From NCBI RefSeq assembly GCF_900115195.1, contig NZ_FOVO01000018.1:1-64000 (forward strand): a DNA stretch of 64,000 bases. The letters run 5' to 3'. The notes below the pieces were generated by a model that was given only the letters and a program-made list of their open reading frames with translations, was not told the DNA's origin and ran no database searches. Positions 1 to 9,809 of this stretch are shown here, in pieces. Source of the DNA: Xenorhabdus japonica (GTDB lineage Bacteria; Pseudomonadota; Gammaproteobacteria; Enterobacterales; Enterobacteriaceae). Numbering within the stretch: the first letter of the stretch is position 1; each line of letters starts with the position of its first letter. The position numbers were made by a program, and so were the translations under genes.

Positions 1-242
1 ATGAAAACAAGAAAACTCAAGGAATTCCTTGGGTCAGTGTCAAAGAAAGAATGCCAGAGGATGATGGCGGCTTTAGCCCTCTATGCCTTGTTTATGTTTC
101 TTTTGGTTCCATCTCAGGCGCAGGCTATGACTACTGGGATACCGAAAAGCAACAGTGGGAAGAGCATGAAAACGATGAAGTCACACACTGGTGCTATATG
201 GATGATATTCCTGCTCCAGTAACAAAGGAGAATCTGCCATGA
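1..242 (+). CDS. DUF551-type phage protein, 5' end cut by window
   Basis: The reading frame starting at base 3 is open from the window edge to the TGA at 240-242 and reads IPWVSVKERMPEDDGG, later YDYWD and VTHWCYM. This is the pattern of the small DUF551 proteins common in lambdoid and other enterobacterial prophages, whose function is unknown. The true start lies upstream of base 1, so only the C-terminal part is seen. The stop overlaps the start of the next gene (ATGA at 239-242), the tight packing expected in a phage early operon. An alternative frame with an ATG at base 1 is open too but has no family resemblance, so I reject it. Confidence 0.7.
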   Translation, partial: ENKKTQGIPWVSVKERMPEDDGGFSPLCLVYVSFGSISGAGYDYWDTEKQQWEEHENDEVTHWCYMDDIPAPVTKENLP

Positions 243-550
243 GTAGTAGAGAACAATTTGAAAAATGGTTAACAGAAACTTATCCATGGAGCAAGGAAGA
301 GTTAGAAAAAGCCTTTTTTCATGAAGAATACCAATACTATGTCACTGACAGTGATGAATTAAGCTTTACTTGGGAAGGTTGGAGAGGAAGAAGCAACACT
401 CCAGTTGAACTACCCAGCTTCCTTGACTGCGATGACGATGACGAATTGAGAATTGAATATAACAGGGGTATTTTCTCACTGCGAGACTTATCTAGAATCA
501 CAGGGAATAAAAGTCAAGCTAATCACCACGCTTGTAGAGGAAGAAAATGA
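239..550 (+). CDS. small phage hypothetical protein, possibly frameshifted at its 3' end
   Basis: A 103-residue protein starting MSSREQFEKWL, a beginning often seen in uncharacterised prophage proteins with a SREQFE-W N-terminus. Acidic middle (DCDDDDE). It overlaps both neighbours by ATGA junctions (239-242 and 547-550), so it belongs to the same operon. The last ~22 residues look unlike a natural end. In the +1 frame the same DNA reads FSHCETYLESQGIKVK, which resembles the usual C-terminus of this kind of phage protein (..CRE.LE..GIKVK). That suggests a one-base indel near 470-478. Function unknown. Confidence 0.6.
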   Translation: MSSREQFEKWLTETYPWSKEELEKAFFHEEYQYYVTDSDELSFTWEGWRGRSNTPVELPSFLDCDDDDELRIEYNRGIFSLRDLSRITGNKSQANHHACRGRK

Positions 551-864
551 TCAATAACTCATTCCACCTCACCCAAATCATCGCTTCGGTCTGGGGTGAC
601 CCTGCTGATATCACCGATGCAGTATGGCAGGCCGGATACCGCAAGCCAGAACGGGAAGAAAAGGAAATCGCTGAACTCATTATCGATATTATGAACGGGG
701 TGCCCGATGGGGTGCCCTACTCCGAAAGGCCAAGAAATTTGGATGACATTCTCAGTACGGAACTGAACAGCCTTATTTTTGATGCAACATGGAGTGATAA
801 GGCAACTCCAGCAGGAGTGGCGAAAGCAATTATGGAGAACGGTTATCAGAAAGGAGGTGAGTGA
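547..864 (+). CDS. phage hypothetical protein
   Basis: 105 residues, starting MINNSFHLTQIIASVWGDP and ending ENGYQKGGE. I do not recognise a family. It lies in the same packed operon: ATGA overlap with the upstream gene and a TGATG overlap with the downstream excisionase-like gene. The 3' end contains a very strong Shine-Dalgarno stretch (AAGGAGGTGA, 851-860) that serves the next gene. An ORF on the opposite strand covers nearly the same bases, but the operon context favours this strand. Confidence 0.55.
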   Translation: MINNSFHLTQIIASVWGDPADITDAVWQAGYRKPEREEKEIAELIIDIMNGVPDGVPYSERPRNLDDILSTELNSLIFDATWSDKATPAGVAKAIMENGYQKGGE

Positions 865-1055
865 TGACAGAATCACCCTACATCAAAACAAAGGAACTGG
901 CAGGTCGATATGGCGTAAAACCACATACAATAAGATTGTGGTGTGGTAATGGGAAGCAAAAAAGAGAAGGCTTCCCAAAACCCAGATTTAAATCTGACCA
1001 GCTTAATTTTCTGCGGCAGGATATTTTTGACTGGGAGGACGGGAAACAATTTTAG
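864..1055 (+). CDS. excisionase-like small HTH DNA-binding protein
   Basis: 63-residue protein with an N-terminal helix-turn-helix of the MerR/AlpA/Xis type: YIKTKELAGRYGVKPHTIRLW, then a basic stretch (KQKREGFPKPRFK) and an LRQDIFDWE tail. Small proteins of this form next to an integrase act as recombination directionality factors or prophage regulators; that role is inferred from context. I chose the ATG at 864 over the GTG at 861 because AGGAGG at 852-857 is then correctly spaced. The 3' end overlaps the convergent integrase remnant (1003-2255) by about 50 bases. Confidence 0.65.
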   Translation: MTESPYIKTKELAGRYGVKPHTIRLWCGNGKQKREGFPKPRFKSDQLNFLRQDIFDWEDGKQF

Positions 1056-2255
1056 TCAGCTTTTCCCACCAGCGCTCATAGGCTTCTCTTTGCTCATCTA
1101 GGTAGGTGTGCTTATCGTACACCTGCCACACTCCCGGCAATTTATGGCCTATCATGATTTCAGCTACGTGAGGCGGTGTTAGTTCAGATATCCCAGTGCG
1201 CATGGTTCTGCGTAAGTCGTGGATTGACCAATGGACGTAATCAGGTAGATAAGTGGCCATCTTTTTGTTAAGCCTCATAATGATGTACTTATGCAACCCT
1301 TCTGCGCAAGAGTTACCATTAAGTAAAGTAATCAGGTATTCGCTTCCACAATTTAACTTCTTAGCTTGCTCAATTAACTCCTTAGCTGCCGGAATAATAG
1401 GTCTAATGATGGGTTTTTTAGATTTTCTGCCTGTCTTGTGATTTTTAGGAGGAACAACCCAGATATCTTTTTCATAGTCAAAGTCGCTAACTTTGGCTTT
1501 CAGTAGCTCATCAATGCGGCAACCAAATAACAAACATAATTTTATTATTAATGCATTACGTGGATTATATCTAGGGGAGTTAATGAGCTGAAAAAGAATC
1601 GCTAATTCTTCTTCATTTAAGGTTCTTTCACCTATCTCAATATCGACATTCGTATTTTTTCCAACTAAATCACTTTTTTCCACATCAGATAGCGGGATGA
1701 AATTAGTCATCCCCCTCTGAACTGCCCTGCCCATTTATGCGCAGTCTTGGAGTATGTTAATATGCGAGCACCAATTGCTGGCACTCGCTTGGTCACGCCT
1801 TCAATTAAAGAAAGCCAGACATGAAGTGCTACCTCATCATGAGGTAATTCGCCAATCTTTGGAAAAACGTAAAGCTCGAAAGAACGCAAAATCTCATCGG
1901 CTTTCACCTTCGAGCCTTGCATTGTTGCTGCCCATCATTCCCTGATCAGTGTTTCTACAGTGACTGCTCTCAAGGCGAATTCTTTACGAACACGCTTGAC
2001 TATTTTCGGGTTGCGGTGTTGTTCCAATTCCCCGCGATAGAAAGTCACTGAATCACGGGTATCTTTTAAGCTGGTTACTGGATAGGTTCCGATGTCAATT
2101 CGATCCCCCTTTCCGTTCCAGCGATACCTAAGTTGAAATATAATTTTTCCTTTAGGTGTCACACGAACAGACAGCCCATCCCTATCTGATTTGGTAACCA
2201 TTTTTTCTTGAGGTTTACCATTGGTGGAACGGAGCCATGAATCAGTAATAGCCAT
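1003..2255 (-). pseudogene. int: phage tyrosine integrase, inactivated by a nonsense codon and a frameshift
   Basis: Three ORF pieces on the minus strand together make one phage integrase. Piece 1 (2255-1938) is the arm-binding DUF4102-type N-terminus (MAITDSWLRSTNGKPQ, GLSVRVTPKGK, IDIGTYP). Piece 2 is in the same frame after a TGA at 1935-1937, where the family has a Trp (..LIRE-stop-WAATMQGSKV..). Piece 3 (from ~1734) is in another frame and carries the catalytic domain: GCRIDELL (Arg I), a Lys in NHKTGR, HDLRRT (HxxR) and YDKHTY (Tyr). The frameshift lies at about 1707-1734. The start at 2255 has an AGGAAA ribosome site. All catalytic motifs remain, but an active full-length protein needs both readthrough and frameshifting, so the prophage is probably immobile. 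Confidence 0.85.
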
Positions 2256-2439
2256 ATCACTTTCCTCAAAAACAATACAGCTTTTAATGTAGTTTATGTA
2301 CGCACTTATGTACATATTTCTCGTGACACAAGGTGTGTGCTTGTGACTATTACTGACTATCAAAATAAAAAATAAATTAAATTAAATTTAAAATCAATGC
2401 ATTAATAACAAACGAATATCTATATATGACCATTAGTAA
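2256..2439. other. integrase upstream region, possible prophage attachment side
   Basis: AT-rich stretch between the integrase start and yeaC. It has repeated short motifs: ATGTAC twice at 2292-2314, and TGACTAT/AACTATAGGTGACTA-like segments at 2342-2361 and 2427-2453. These could be integrase or excisionase arm sites, and the prophage-chromosome border probably lies here because yeaC to the right is chromosomal. Without the other prophage end no att core can be defined. Confidence 0.3.
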
Positions 2440-2709
2440 CTATAGGTGACTAACGAAGCGTATTTCGGACTGAAATATAGCTTTTAACTCTTGTTTGCTT
2501 TTTATAGCAATTTGACCGTTTGTATCAATCGTCATATGTTCAGGATCATGATTATGTTTTGCTTGCCAAAGCATTACCGCCTGTAAGCTATATTCTTTCT
2601 GTTCCGGTGTGAGTGGCACACCATCCTGCCACTTCCCGAGTTCAACAGCCTGAACTAGCCGCTGATAAATTTCAGGAGTCATAGCGGAAAGTAAATCATC
2701 CAACTTCAT
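2440..2709 (-). CDS. yeaC: YeaC, DUF1315 family protein
   Basis: 89 residues that align well with E. coli YeaC as I remember it: MKLDDLLSAMTPEIYQRLVQAVELGKWQDG.. and ..MLWQAKHN..HMTIDTNGQ. Function unknown. As in E. coli it lies just downstream of msrB on the same strand; here an ERIC repeat separates them. The last ~12 residues (SEIRFVSHL) differ from E. coli, and the 3' end abuts the prophage remnant, so the terminus may have been altered by phage integration. That last point is inference. Confidence 0.85.
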   Translation of the reverse strand: MKLDDLLSAMTPEIYQRLVQAVELGKWQDGVPLTPEQKEYSLQAVMLWQAKHNHDPEHMTIDTNGQIAIKSKQELKAIFQSEIRFVSHL

Positions 2710-2783
2710 TGATATTTCCTTTGTACTTTATCAAAAACCAAGCTGAATCGTTTTTCCTCAGCTTATTAATTCAATATTTTATT

Positions 2784-2911
2784 TATACCCAATGGATTTC
2801 AAGATGCGTCGCGGCGGCAAGGGAACGAATCCCCCGGGAGCATAGATAACTATGTGACCGGGGTGAGTGAGTACAGCCAACAAAGAGGCAACTTGAAAGA
2901 CGAAGAGTATA
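2784..2911. repeat. ERIC/IRU-type intergenic repeat, complete copy (~128 bp)
   Basis: The sequence starts TATACCCAATGGATTTCAAG and ends CTTGAAAGACGAAGAGTATA, imperfect inverted termini. The centre (GAATCCCCCGGGAGC..ACTATGTGACCGGGGTGAGTGA) matches the well-known ERIC consensus. It lies between msrB and yeaC in the transcribed direction, so it would fold in their mRNA. Partial copies occur at 8725-8806 and 12027-12090. Confidence 0.85.
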
Positions 2912-2935
2912 GATTCAGAGTATTCAGTCATAACA

Positions 2936-3349
2936 TTAACCAGCTGTTTCTTCGCCTGTTTCTTTATCAACAAAACGCAGTGCTGCTGAATTAATACAGA
3001 AACGTTCTCCTGTCGGCTTGGGACCATCGGGAAAAACATGCCCCAAATGTGCCTGACAGTGGCTACAACGCACTTCTATCCGGTGCATATGATGAGAATA
3101 ATCATCAATATATGTGATAGAACCTTCACTAATTGGTTGGTAAAAACTCGGCCATCCACATCCCGAATCAAATTTCGCATCAGAAACAAATAATGGCTGG
3201 CGGCAACACAGACAATGATAAATGCCACTTTTTTTGTTGTGCAGTAGTTTTCCTGAAAATGACGGCTCAGTGCCTGCTTCTTGCGTAACATGGCGTTGCA
3301 TTTCACTAAGCTGTTCTATGGGAAAGAAAATGTTTTGACTTTTAGTCAT
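2936..3349 (-). CDS. msrB: peptide methionine (R)-S-oxide reductase MsrB
   Basis: 137 residues, the same length as the E. coli protein. MsrB reduces the R epimer of methionine sulfoxide in oxidised cytoplasmic proteins, using thioredoxin. Two CxxC pairs bind structural zinc (CLCC around residue 46, CSHC around 95) and the catalytic Cys is in RFCINSAAL near the C-terminus. The GCGWPSFY and [10 protein letters not shown] signatures are intact. I chose the ATG at 3349 rather than the GTG at 3358 because AAGGTGG is then well placed and the length fits the family. Divergent from gapA, as in E. coli. Confidence 0.95.
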   Translation of the reverse strand: MTKSQNIFFPIEQLSEMQRHVTQEAGTEPSFSGKLLHNKKSGIYHCLCCRQPLFVSDAKFDSGCGWPSFYQPISEGSITYIDDYSHHMHRIEVRCSHCQAHLGHVFPDGPKPTGERFCINSAALRFVDKETGEETAG

Positions 3350-4686
<1,337 letters not shown>

Positions 4687-4710
4687 TCGAGTTTTCTATC
4701 CATGTTCAGA

Positions 4711-4740
4711 AGCCACCTGTTTATTGGTGGCTTTTATTTA
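4711..4740 (+). terminator. gapA rho-independent terminator
   Basis: AGCCACC (4711-4717) pairs with GGTGGCT (4726-4732) around an 8-base loop, followed by a T-rich run (TTTATTTA). It begins 25 bases after the gapA stop codon. Confidence 0.8.
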
Positions 4741-4812
4741 TGTATCTAAATATTGAGCTATCATTTTCCTTTAGTTCAACCACCAATTTAAGTTTACATA
4801 AGGTCATGACAG

Positions 4813-5697
4813 ATGCTTGATAAAATTTTTTCATTACCGGTTGTAGAACAAATCTCTCCTTATATCAGCCAACGAAACATTGATAATTTTCCGTTAGTTG
4901 TTGTTTCCCATCCCAAAGTCCGGGGGGCAATCAGTATTCAAGGTGCACACTTGATTACATGGCAGCCCAGTAATGAAAAACCTATATTATGGCTAAGCGA
5001 TAAAGCCATTTTTAGTACAGGCACTGCCATTCGTGGCGGTATTCCCATCTGTTGGCCTTGGTTTGGTTCGTCTGCGACCCCCAGTCATGGGTTTGCACGG
5101 ATATTGCCTTGGGAACTCAAAGCTCATAATGAGCATGAAAATGGCGTTATTTTGACGTTTACATTACAGGACAATGCATATACCCATAAGTTATGGCCAC
5201 ATGAGTTCACACTGATTGCCCGCTTTAAATTAGGGGAAACCTGCGAAATAGAATTCGAATCCCACGGTGAATATCAAGCCACTTGTGCTCTTCATTCTTA
5301 TTTCAATGTCAGTGACATCAATCAAATTCAGGTCAGTGGGCTTGGCTCTCATTTTATTGATACCCTTACCGATAGCGAGCAATACACCAAAGAAGATTTA
5401 ATCTTCCGCGGAAGAACCGATCGCATTTATACAGAGCCGGACGATTTTAGCCTGCTCAGAGATCCTGTCTGGAAACGAACGATTGAAATACACCACTATC
5501 ACCATAGCGATATTGTATGTTGGAACCCTGGTGCTGCTCTTTCCAGTAGCATGAAAGACATGAGCAAAGATGGTTATAAGAATATGGCTTGTATTGAAAC
5601 TGCACGTATTAATAACCCATTAAGACCTAAGAATGGCAATCCTGGCAGGCTTTCTGTTGTTATCCGCTGTCGTAAATTTTCAGATAATAGTCAATGA
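4813..5697 (+). CDS. yeaD: glucose-6-phosphate 1-epimerase (D-hexose-6-phosphate mutarotase) YeaD
   Basis: 294 residues, as in E. coli. Aldose-1-epimerase fold enzyme that speeds interconversion of the alpha and beta anomers of hexose 6-phosphates. Recognisable segments: the active-site His in TCALHSYFNVSD, SHGFARILPWEL, WNPGAALSSSMKDM and the catalytic Glu region ACIETARI. It follows gapA as in E. coli but behind a terminator, so it probably has its own promoter; ATGCTTGAT at 4813 is preceded by AAGGTC. Cytoplasmic, no signal peptide. Confidence 0.9.
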   Translation: MLDKIFSLPVVEQISPYISQRNIDNFPLVVVSHPKVRGAISIQGAHLITWQPSNEKPILWLSDKAIFSTGTAIRGGIPICWPWFGSSATPSHGFARILPWELKAHNEHENGVILTFTLQDNAYTHKLWPHEFTLIARFKLGETCEIEFESHGEYQATCALHSYFNVSDINQIQVSGLGSHFIDTLTDSEQYTKEDLIFRGRTDRIYTEPDDFSLLRDPVWKRTIEIHHYHHSDIVCWNPGAALSSSMKDMSKDGYKNMACIETARINNPLRPKNGNPGRLSVVIRCRKFSDNSQ

Positions 5698-5783
5698 AAT
5701 AATAGTCAATTAAGTGGAAATCATGAGAAAAATAGCGGCGGGGGAAAATAGCAAAAAATTCAAAAGAGGCGGTATATATAAAA

Positions 5784-5820
5784 CAGGCATTTATTCCAAA
5801 ATAGAGGATAGAAATGCCTG
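5784..5820. terminator. possible hairpin between the convergent yeaD and dadX genes
   Basis: CAGGCATTT (5784-5792) pairs with AAATGCCTG (5812-5820) over a 19-base loop; AAATGCCTG is repeated at 5823-5831. No clear T-run, so termination is only plausible. It sits between two converging genes. Confidence 0.35.
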
Positions 5821-5843
5821 AAAATGCCTGAATATAGAAAGGA

Positions 5844-6911
5844 TTAACCCACCGTGACAGGAACGCGCTTTGCTAAAGCACACAGAAGCTCATAACCAAT
5901 AGTTCCTGCCGATTCTGCAACTACATCTACTGGTAGACTCTCTCCCCATAATTCAACAGTACTACCTATAGTGGCCAGAGGGCATTGAGTTAAATCAACC
6001 GTCATCATATCCATTGAAATAGCGCCCAATAATTGAGTTCTAATACCATCAACCATGACAGGGGTTCCTGTTGGAGCATGCCTCGGGTATCCATCCGCAT
6101 AGCCACAGGCGACTGTGCCTACACGAATGGGCATCTGAGTCGTGTAGCGACTGCCATAGCCAATTTTTTCTCTCTTGGGAAGTTCATGCACCGCAATGAT
6201 TTCACTCTGCAATGTCATGGCTGATTTCAGCCCGATATCGGCAATATCACGCCATTTTCCGCTCGGAGATGCACCATAAAGAATAATGCCCGGCCGTATC
6301 CAATCCCTATGTGTTTTCGGATGCCACAAAACAGCGCCAGAATTCGCCAGACAATGAGGAAGTGAGTTCATTTGCAAACGTTCTATAACCGCAAACTGTC
6401 CATCAATACCAACTTCATTATCCGAGTTGGCAAAATGGCTCATCAAAGTCACGGAATTTATATTTTTAATCCCTCTCGCCATTGAAACTATCTGTGGATA
6501 CTCTTCTGAGATAAATCCCAACCGATTCATGCCACTATTAAGTTTCAAATAGATATCAATAGGATTGTCCAATTTTGCTTTTTCTATTTCATCTAACTGC
6601 CAATGGCTGTGTACTGCGGTCGTCAGACGGTACTTATTGATAATCTGTAAATCCGCTGGTTTGAAAAAACCTTCCAATAGCAAGATTGGCCCTTGCCATC
6701 CCTGCTCCCTTAAATAAATAGCTTCATTCATGTCAAGCAGTGCAAATCCATCTGTCCGCATGAGTGATTGCCATATTCTGTCCAATCCATGCCCATACGC
6801 ATTCGCTTTGACTACCGACCAGACTTTACTGTTACTCGCTCTTTGGCGAATAATCGACAGATTATGACGGAATGCATTGAGATAGATCGTTGCCAAAATA
6901 GGACGTGGCAT
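5844..6911 (-). CDS. dadX: alanine racemase, catabolic type (DadX)
   Basis: 355 residues. PLP enzyme interconverting L- and D-alanine; with DadA it feeds alanine catabolism and supplies D-alanine for peptidoglycan. PLP Lys35 lies in SVVKANAYGHG; the second catalytic base, Tyr, is in KIGYGSRYTTQ near residue 255; RPGIILYGASP and ISMDMMTVDLT are typical. It lies 19 bases downstream of dadA on the same strand, as in E. coli dadAX, with AAGGGG before the ATG at 6911. I call it dadX from the operon partner; sequence alone cannot exclude that this is the only alr in the genome. Confidence 0.9.
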   Translation of the reverse strand: MPRPILATIYLNAFRHNLSIIRQRASNSKVWSVVKANAYGHGLDRIWQSLMRTDGFALLDMNEAIYLREQGWQGPILLLEGFFKPADLQIINKYRLTTAVHSHWQLDEIEKAKLDNPIDIYLKLNSGMNRLGFISEEYPQIVSMARGIKNINSVTLMSHFANSDNEVGIDGQFAVIERLQMNSLPHCLANSGAVLWHPKTHRDWIRPGIILYGASPSGKWRDIADIGLKSAMTLQSEIIAVHELPKREKIGYGSRYTTQMPIRVGTVACGYADGYPRHAPTGTPVMVDGIRTQLLGAISMDMMTVDLTQCPLATIGSTVELWGESLPVDVVAESAGTIGYELLCALAKRVPVTVG

Positions 6912-6930
6912 GACGACCCCTTCTTATAGT

Positions 6931-8232
6931 TTATGCAGTATGTAAATGAGGCTTCATTGGAAACACTTTTATATTGAATCCATTGATGTATCTGAATACG
7001 GAGAGATCATCTGCCGCAATATCAGGCTCTTTACCAGAAATTAAATCAGCCAGTAACTTCCCTGAACCACAGGCCATTGTCCAACCCAATGTTCCATGTC
7101 CAGTATTTAAATAGAGATTCGCATACTTGGTTGGCCCCACGATAGGAGTACCATCCGGAGTCATAGGACGCAAGCCTGTCCAGAATGACGCCTCCGCGAT
7201 ATTGCCACCGTTGAGGTATAGATCCTGTACAACCATTTTTAACGTTTCACAACGATTTGGGGGGACATTCAAATTAAATCCGACCACTTCCGCCATGCCA
7301 CCAACACGAATACGATTGTCAAAACGCGTGATGGCAATCTTGTAAGTTTCATCCAGTACAGTTGAGGTGGGTGCTTTTGATTCATCCATAATCGGCATCG
7401 TCAATGAATAACCTTTCATCGGATAAACCGGGATTTTAACCAAATCTTTCAATATCTCAGTGGAATAAGAACCCATTGCCACCACATAGTCATCCGCTGT
7501 CATGATGCCATCATCACATTGAATACCCGTGACTTTATTTCCGTCTACCAAAATTTGTTTAACTTGCTTGTTGAATATAAACTTAACGCCAATATCTTCT
7601 GCCATCTTAGCCAATTCTTTGGTGAAAACCTGACAATCACCAGTTTCATCATTCGGTAATTGCAGTCCACCCGTTAGTTTATGAGAAGAATGGGCCAGTG
7701 CTGGTTCCACTGTAGCTAATTGCTCAGCAGTCAATAGACGATAAGGAACGCCTTCCTGCTCTAAGACTTCAATATCATTGGCGGCATTATCAAATTGCTT
7801 GGCAGTCCTAAACAATTGCAGAGTTCCTCCCTGGCGCCCTTCATATTGGATCCCGGTATCTTCCCTTAATTGCTTAATACAATCCCGACTATATTCTGCC
7901 AGACGTACCATTCTGCTTTTATTCATTGCGTAATGGCTTGCATCGCAATTACGCAGCATTTGCCACATCCAGCGTAATTGAAACAGAGAACCATCAGGGC
8001 GAATAGCTAAAGGCGCATGACGTTGAAACATCCATTTGATTGCTTTTAGTGGGATCCCTGGTGCCCCCCAAGGGGTCGCATACCCTGGTGAAATTTGACC
8101 GGCATTACCGGCGCTCGTTTCTTCCGCAGCACTATTCTGGCGATCAATGACGATAACTTCATGGCCTGCCTGTGCAAGATACCATGCGCTGGTTACGCCA
8201 ATAACTCCGCTGCCTAAAATAAGAACCTTCAT
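6931..8232 (-). CDS. dadA: D-amino acid dehydrogenase small subunit DadA
   Basis: 433 residues, essentially the E. coli length. FAD-dependent, membrane-associated dehydrogenase that oxidises D-alanine and other D-amino acids to 2-oxo acids and passes electrons to the respiratory chain. The N-terminus is the FAD-binding motif [43 protein letters not shown] and the C-terminal [17 protein letters not shown] are family signatures. First gene of a dadA-dadX operon. In E. coli this operon is controlled by Lrp and CRP; I do not see a convincing site here. Confidence 0.95.
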   Translation of the reverse strand: MKVLILGSGVIGVTSAWYLAQAGHEVIVIDRQNSAAEETSAGNAGQISPGYATPWGAPGIPLKAIKWMFQRHAPLAIRPDGSLFQLRWMWQMLRNCDASHYAMNKSRMVRLAEYSRDCIKQLREDTGIQYEGRQGGTLQLFRTAKQFDNAANDIEVLEQEGVPYRLLTAEQLATVEPALAHSSHKLTGGLQLPNDETGDCQVFTKELAKMAEDIGVKFIFNKQVKQILVDGNKVTGIQCDDGIMTADDYVVAMGSYSTEILKDLVKIPVYPMKGYSLTMPIMDESKAPTSTVLDETYKIAITRFDNRIRVGGMAEVVGFNLNVPPNRCETLKMVVQDLYLNGGNIAEASFWTGLRPMTPDGTPIVGPTKYANLYLNTGHGTLGWTMACGSGKLLADLISGKEPDIAADDLSVFRYINGFNIKVFPMKPHLHTA

Positions 8233-8830
8233 TCTCCCCCCTACTGGTAAGCAATATCTTCAAGCATAATATGCTAAGCATAAAAAACCAATATAGAATA
8301 ATAGACTGCAGCACAATTAATTAACTTTTAAGATTTAAATCACATTTTTATTACAAAACATAACCAATTAATTTACTTGAAAAACGAAGGAATTTGATAT
8401 AAATTCAATTAAATCAAATAAATAAGATAAAAATTCCACTTATCCATTCACTCTCTATCTATCAAAGTAATTTGATGGCAAAAAAAGAAACATTTCGCTC
8501 ACAAAATAAAGTTCACACCAAACCAAACAAAGTAAAATTGATGGAATTTAATTTTGTTTTAATATTAATTAAATAGAATAATAATTTAAAAAATTGAAAT
8601 ACACAGTTGGGAAGATTTTCAACGTCGGTTAATACGCCAAAAATCTGAATAGTACACATATGTTAAGCAGTGATTAGAGAAATACCCCAGAAATATAGAT
8701 AATTTCGCATCATATTATTAGGCGTTATATGACCGAACCATTATATAACTATACAACTGGGGTAAATAAACGCAATCAAGAGCGAGGTAATCAAAAAACG
8801 AAGAGTTTAACCAACCAAGACGTAATTCTG
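8233..8830. other. 598 bp AT-rich intergenic region between dadA and fadR
   Basis: No ORF with coding character. The left half (8240-8640) is very AT-rich and should hold the dadA promoter. The right part contains a degenerate ERIC copy. I saw no other structure. Confidence 0.5.
8725..8806. repeat. degenerate ERIC-type repeat, right half
   Basis: TATATAACTATACAACTGGGGTAAATAA..AACGAAGAGTTT follows the same order as the right half of the intact copy at 2784-2911 (TAGATAACTATGTGACCGGGGTGAGTGA..GACGAAGAGTAT) with many substitutions. It looks like an old, decayed copy. Confidence 0.55.
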
Positions 8831-9553
8831 TTAATGCATTGAGCCTTCAGCTAATTCATTGAGCATAATGCTCTGCATACCATGCCAGATAATACCACTT
8901 TCTTTACCATAATTACGTACACAATCCATGATTTTGTCATAGGATTTATCCCGACACAGTAAACGTAATTGCTGGTAGAAATTCAATGCGAGCTTACGCG
9001 CTTCAGGACTGGAGAAATAATAACGACCAACGCGGGTATACAACCCTTTTAGTCCATTAATAATCAAGCCATAAATTGGGTTTCCTGAAGCAAAAGCCAA
9101 GCCACGGAAAATATCATAATCTACAGAACTGAAAGACTCTGCGGTATCTTCCACATTTTCTTTTTCCGCCAGAATTTCCAGTGACTTTTCAGGATTAAGC
9201 CTGAATGCGGTACGGATAAAGATGGCTGCGATATTGGTCCGCACTGCCAATAAGTTATCAATCAACTGAGGAACGCGATCATGATCAAGACGCGCCAACG
9301 TTTCCAGAATATTAAGACCGGATGTTTCCCAGAAATTATTAACCTTAGTTGGCTTTCCATGCTGAATAGTCAACCAACCATCACGGGCAAGTCGCTGCAA
9401 CACTTCACGCAAAGTCGTACGGGTGACACCAATCAATTCAGATAATTCACGTTCTGCTGGCAGTATGGAACCTGGAGGAAAGCGATTATTCCAAATACTT
9501 TCAATAAGATACTCTTCCGCAAAATTAGCAGGGCTTTGAGCCTTAATTACCAT
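8831..9553 (-). CDS. fadR: fatty acid metabolism transcriptional regulator FadR
   Basis: 240 residues (E. coli 239). GntR-family winged-helix regulator that represses fad beta-oxidation genes and activates fabA/fabB; long-chain acyl-CoA releases it from DNA. N-terminal w[56 protein letters not shown]; the rest is the all-helical acyl-CoA-binding domain. Divergent from nhaB exactly as in E. coli. Confidence 0.95.
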   Translation of the reverse strand: MVIKAQSPANFAEEYLIESIWNNRFPPGSILPAERELSELIGVTRTTLREVLQRLARDGWLTIQHGKPTKVNNFWETSGLNILETLARLDHDRVPQLIDNLLAVRTNIAAIFIRTAFRLNPEKSLEILAEKENVEDTAESFSSVDYDIFRGLAFASGNPIYGLIINGLKGLYTRVGRYYFSSPEARKLALNFYQQLRLLCRDKSYDKIMDCVRNYGKESGIIWHGMQSIMLNELAEGSMH

Positions 9554-9809
9554 AATTTTAATTATTCCAAAGCAGTTTTCTTGGCTAATAATAGCCGTTG
9601 ATCATACCAGAATGTGTTTGTCCGACATAGCTACCTGCTAAATAAACCGCGAAAGAGTGAAAGGGTTCATAAAAAAATGCAATCATTCGCGGATTAATTA
9701 TGTGCTAATACCCTTAAATTGCTCTCGTTTTGAGCGTACTATGCCAATAAATTTCTATATGGCTGTTTAGATTTGTTCCACATACCCACAAAGAGGAATA
9801 TTAATAATA

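Noticed and set aside
1-222. 73-residue ORF starting with ATG at base 1
   Set aside because: It overlaps the DUF551-type gene in another frame; that frame has clear family motifs and an ATGA junction with the next gene.
559-876. 105-residue ORF on the minus strand
   Set aside because: Antisense shadow of the phage gene at 547-864; no ribosome site, and the operon runs on the plus strand.
2779-3039. 86-residue minus-strand ORF
   Set aside because: It is msrB read in another frame continuing through the ERIC repeat (LPPRRILKS.. is a typical translated ERIC end).
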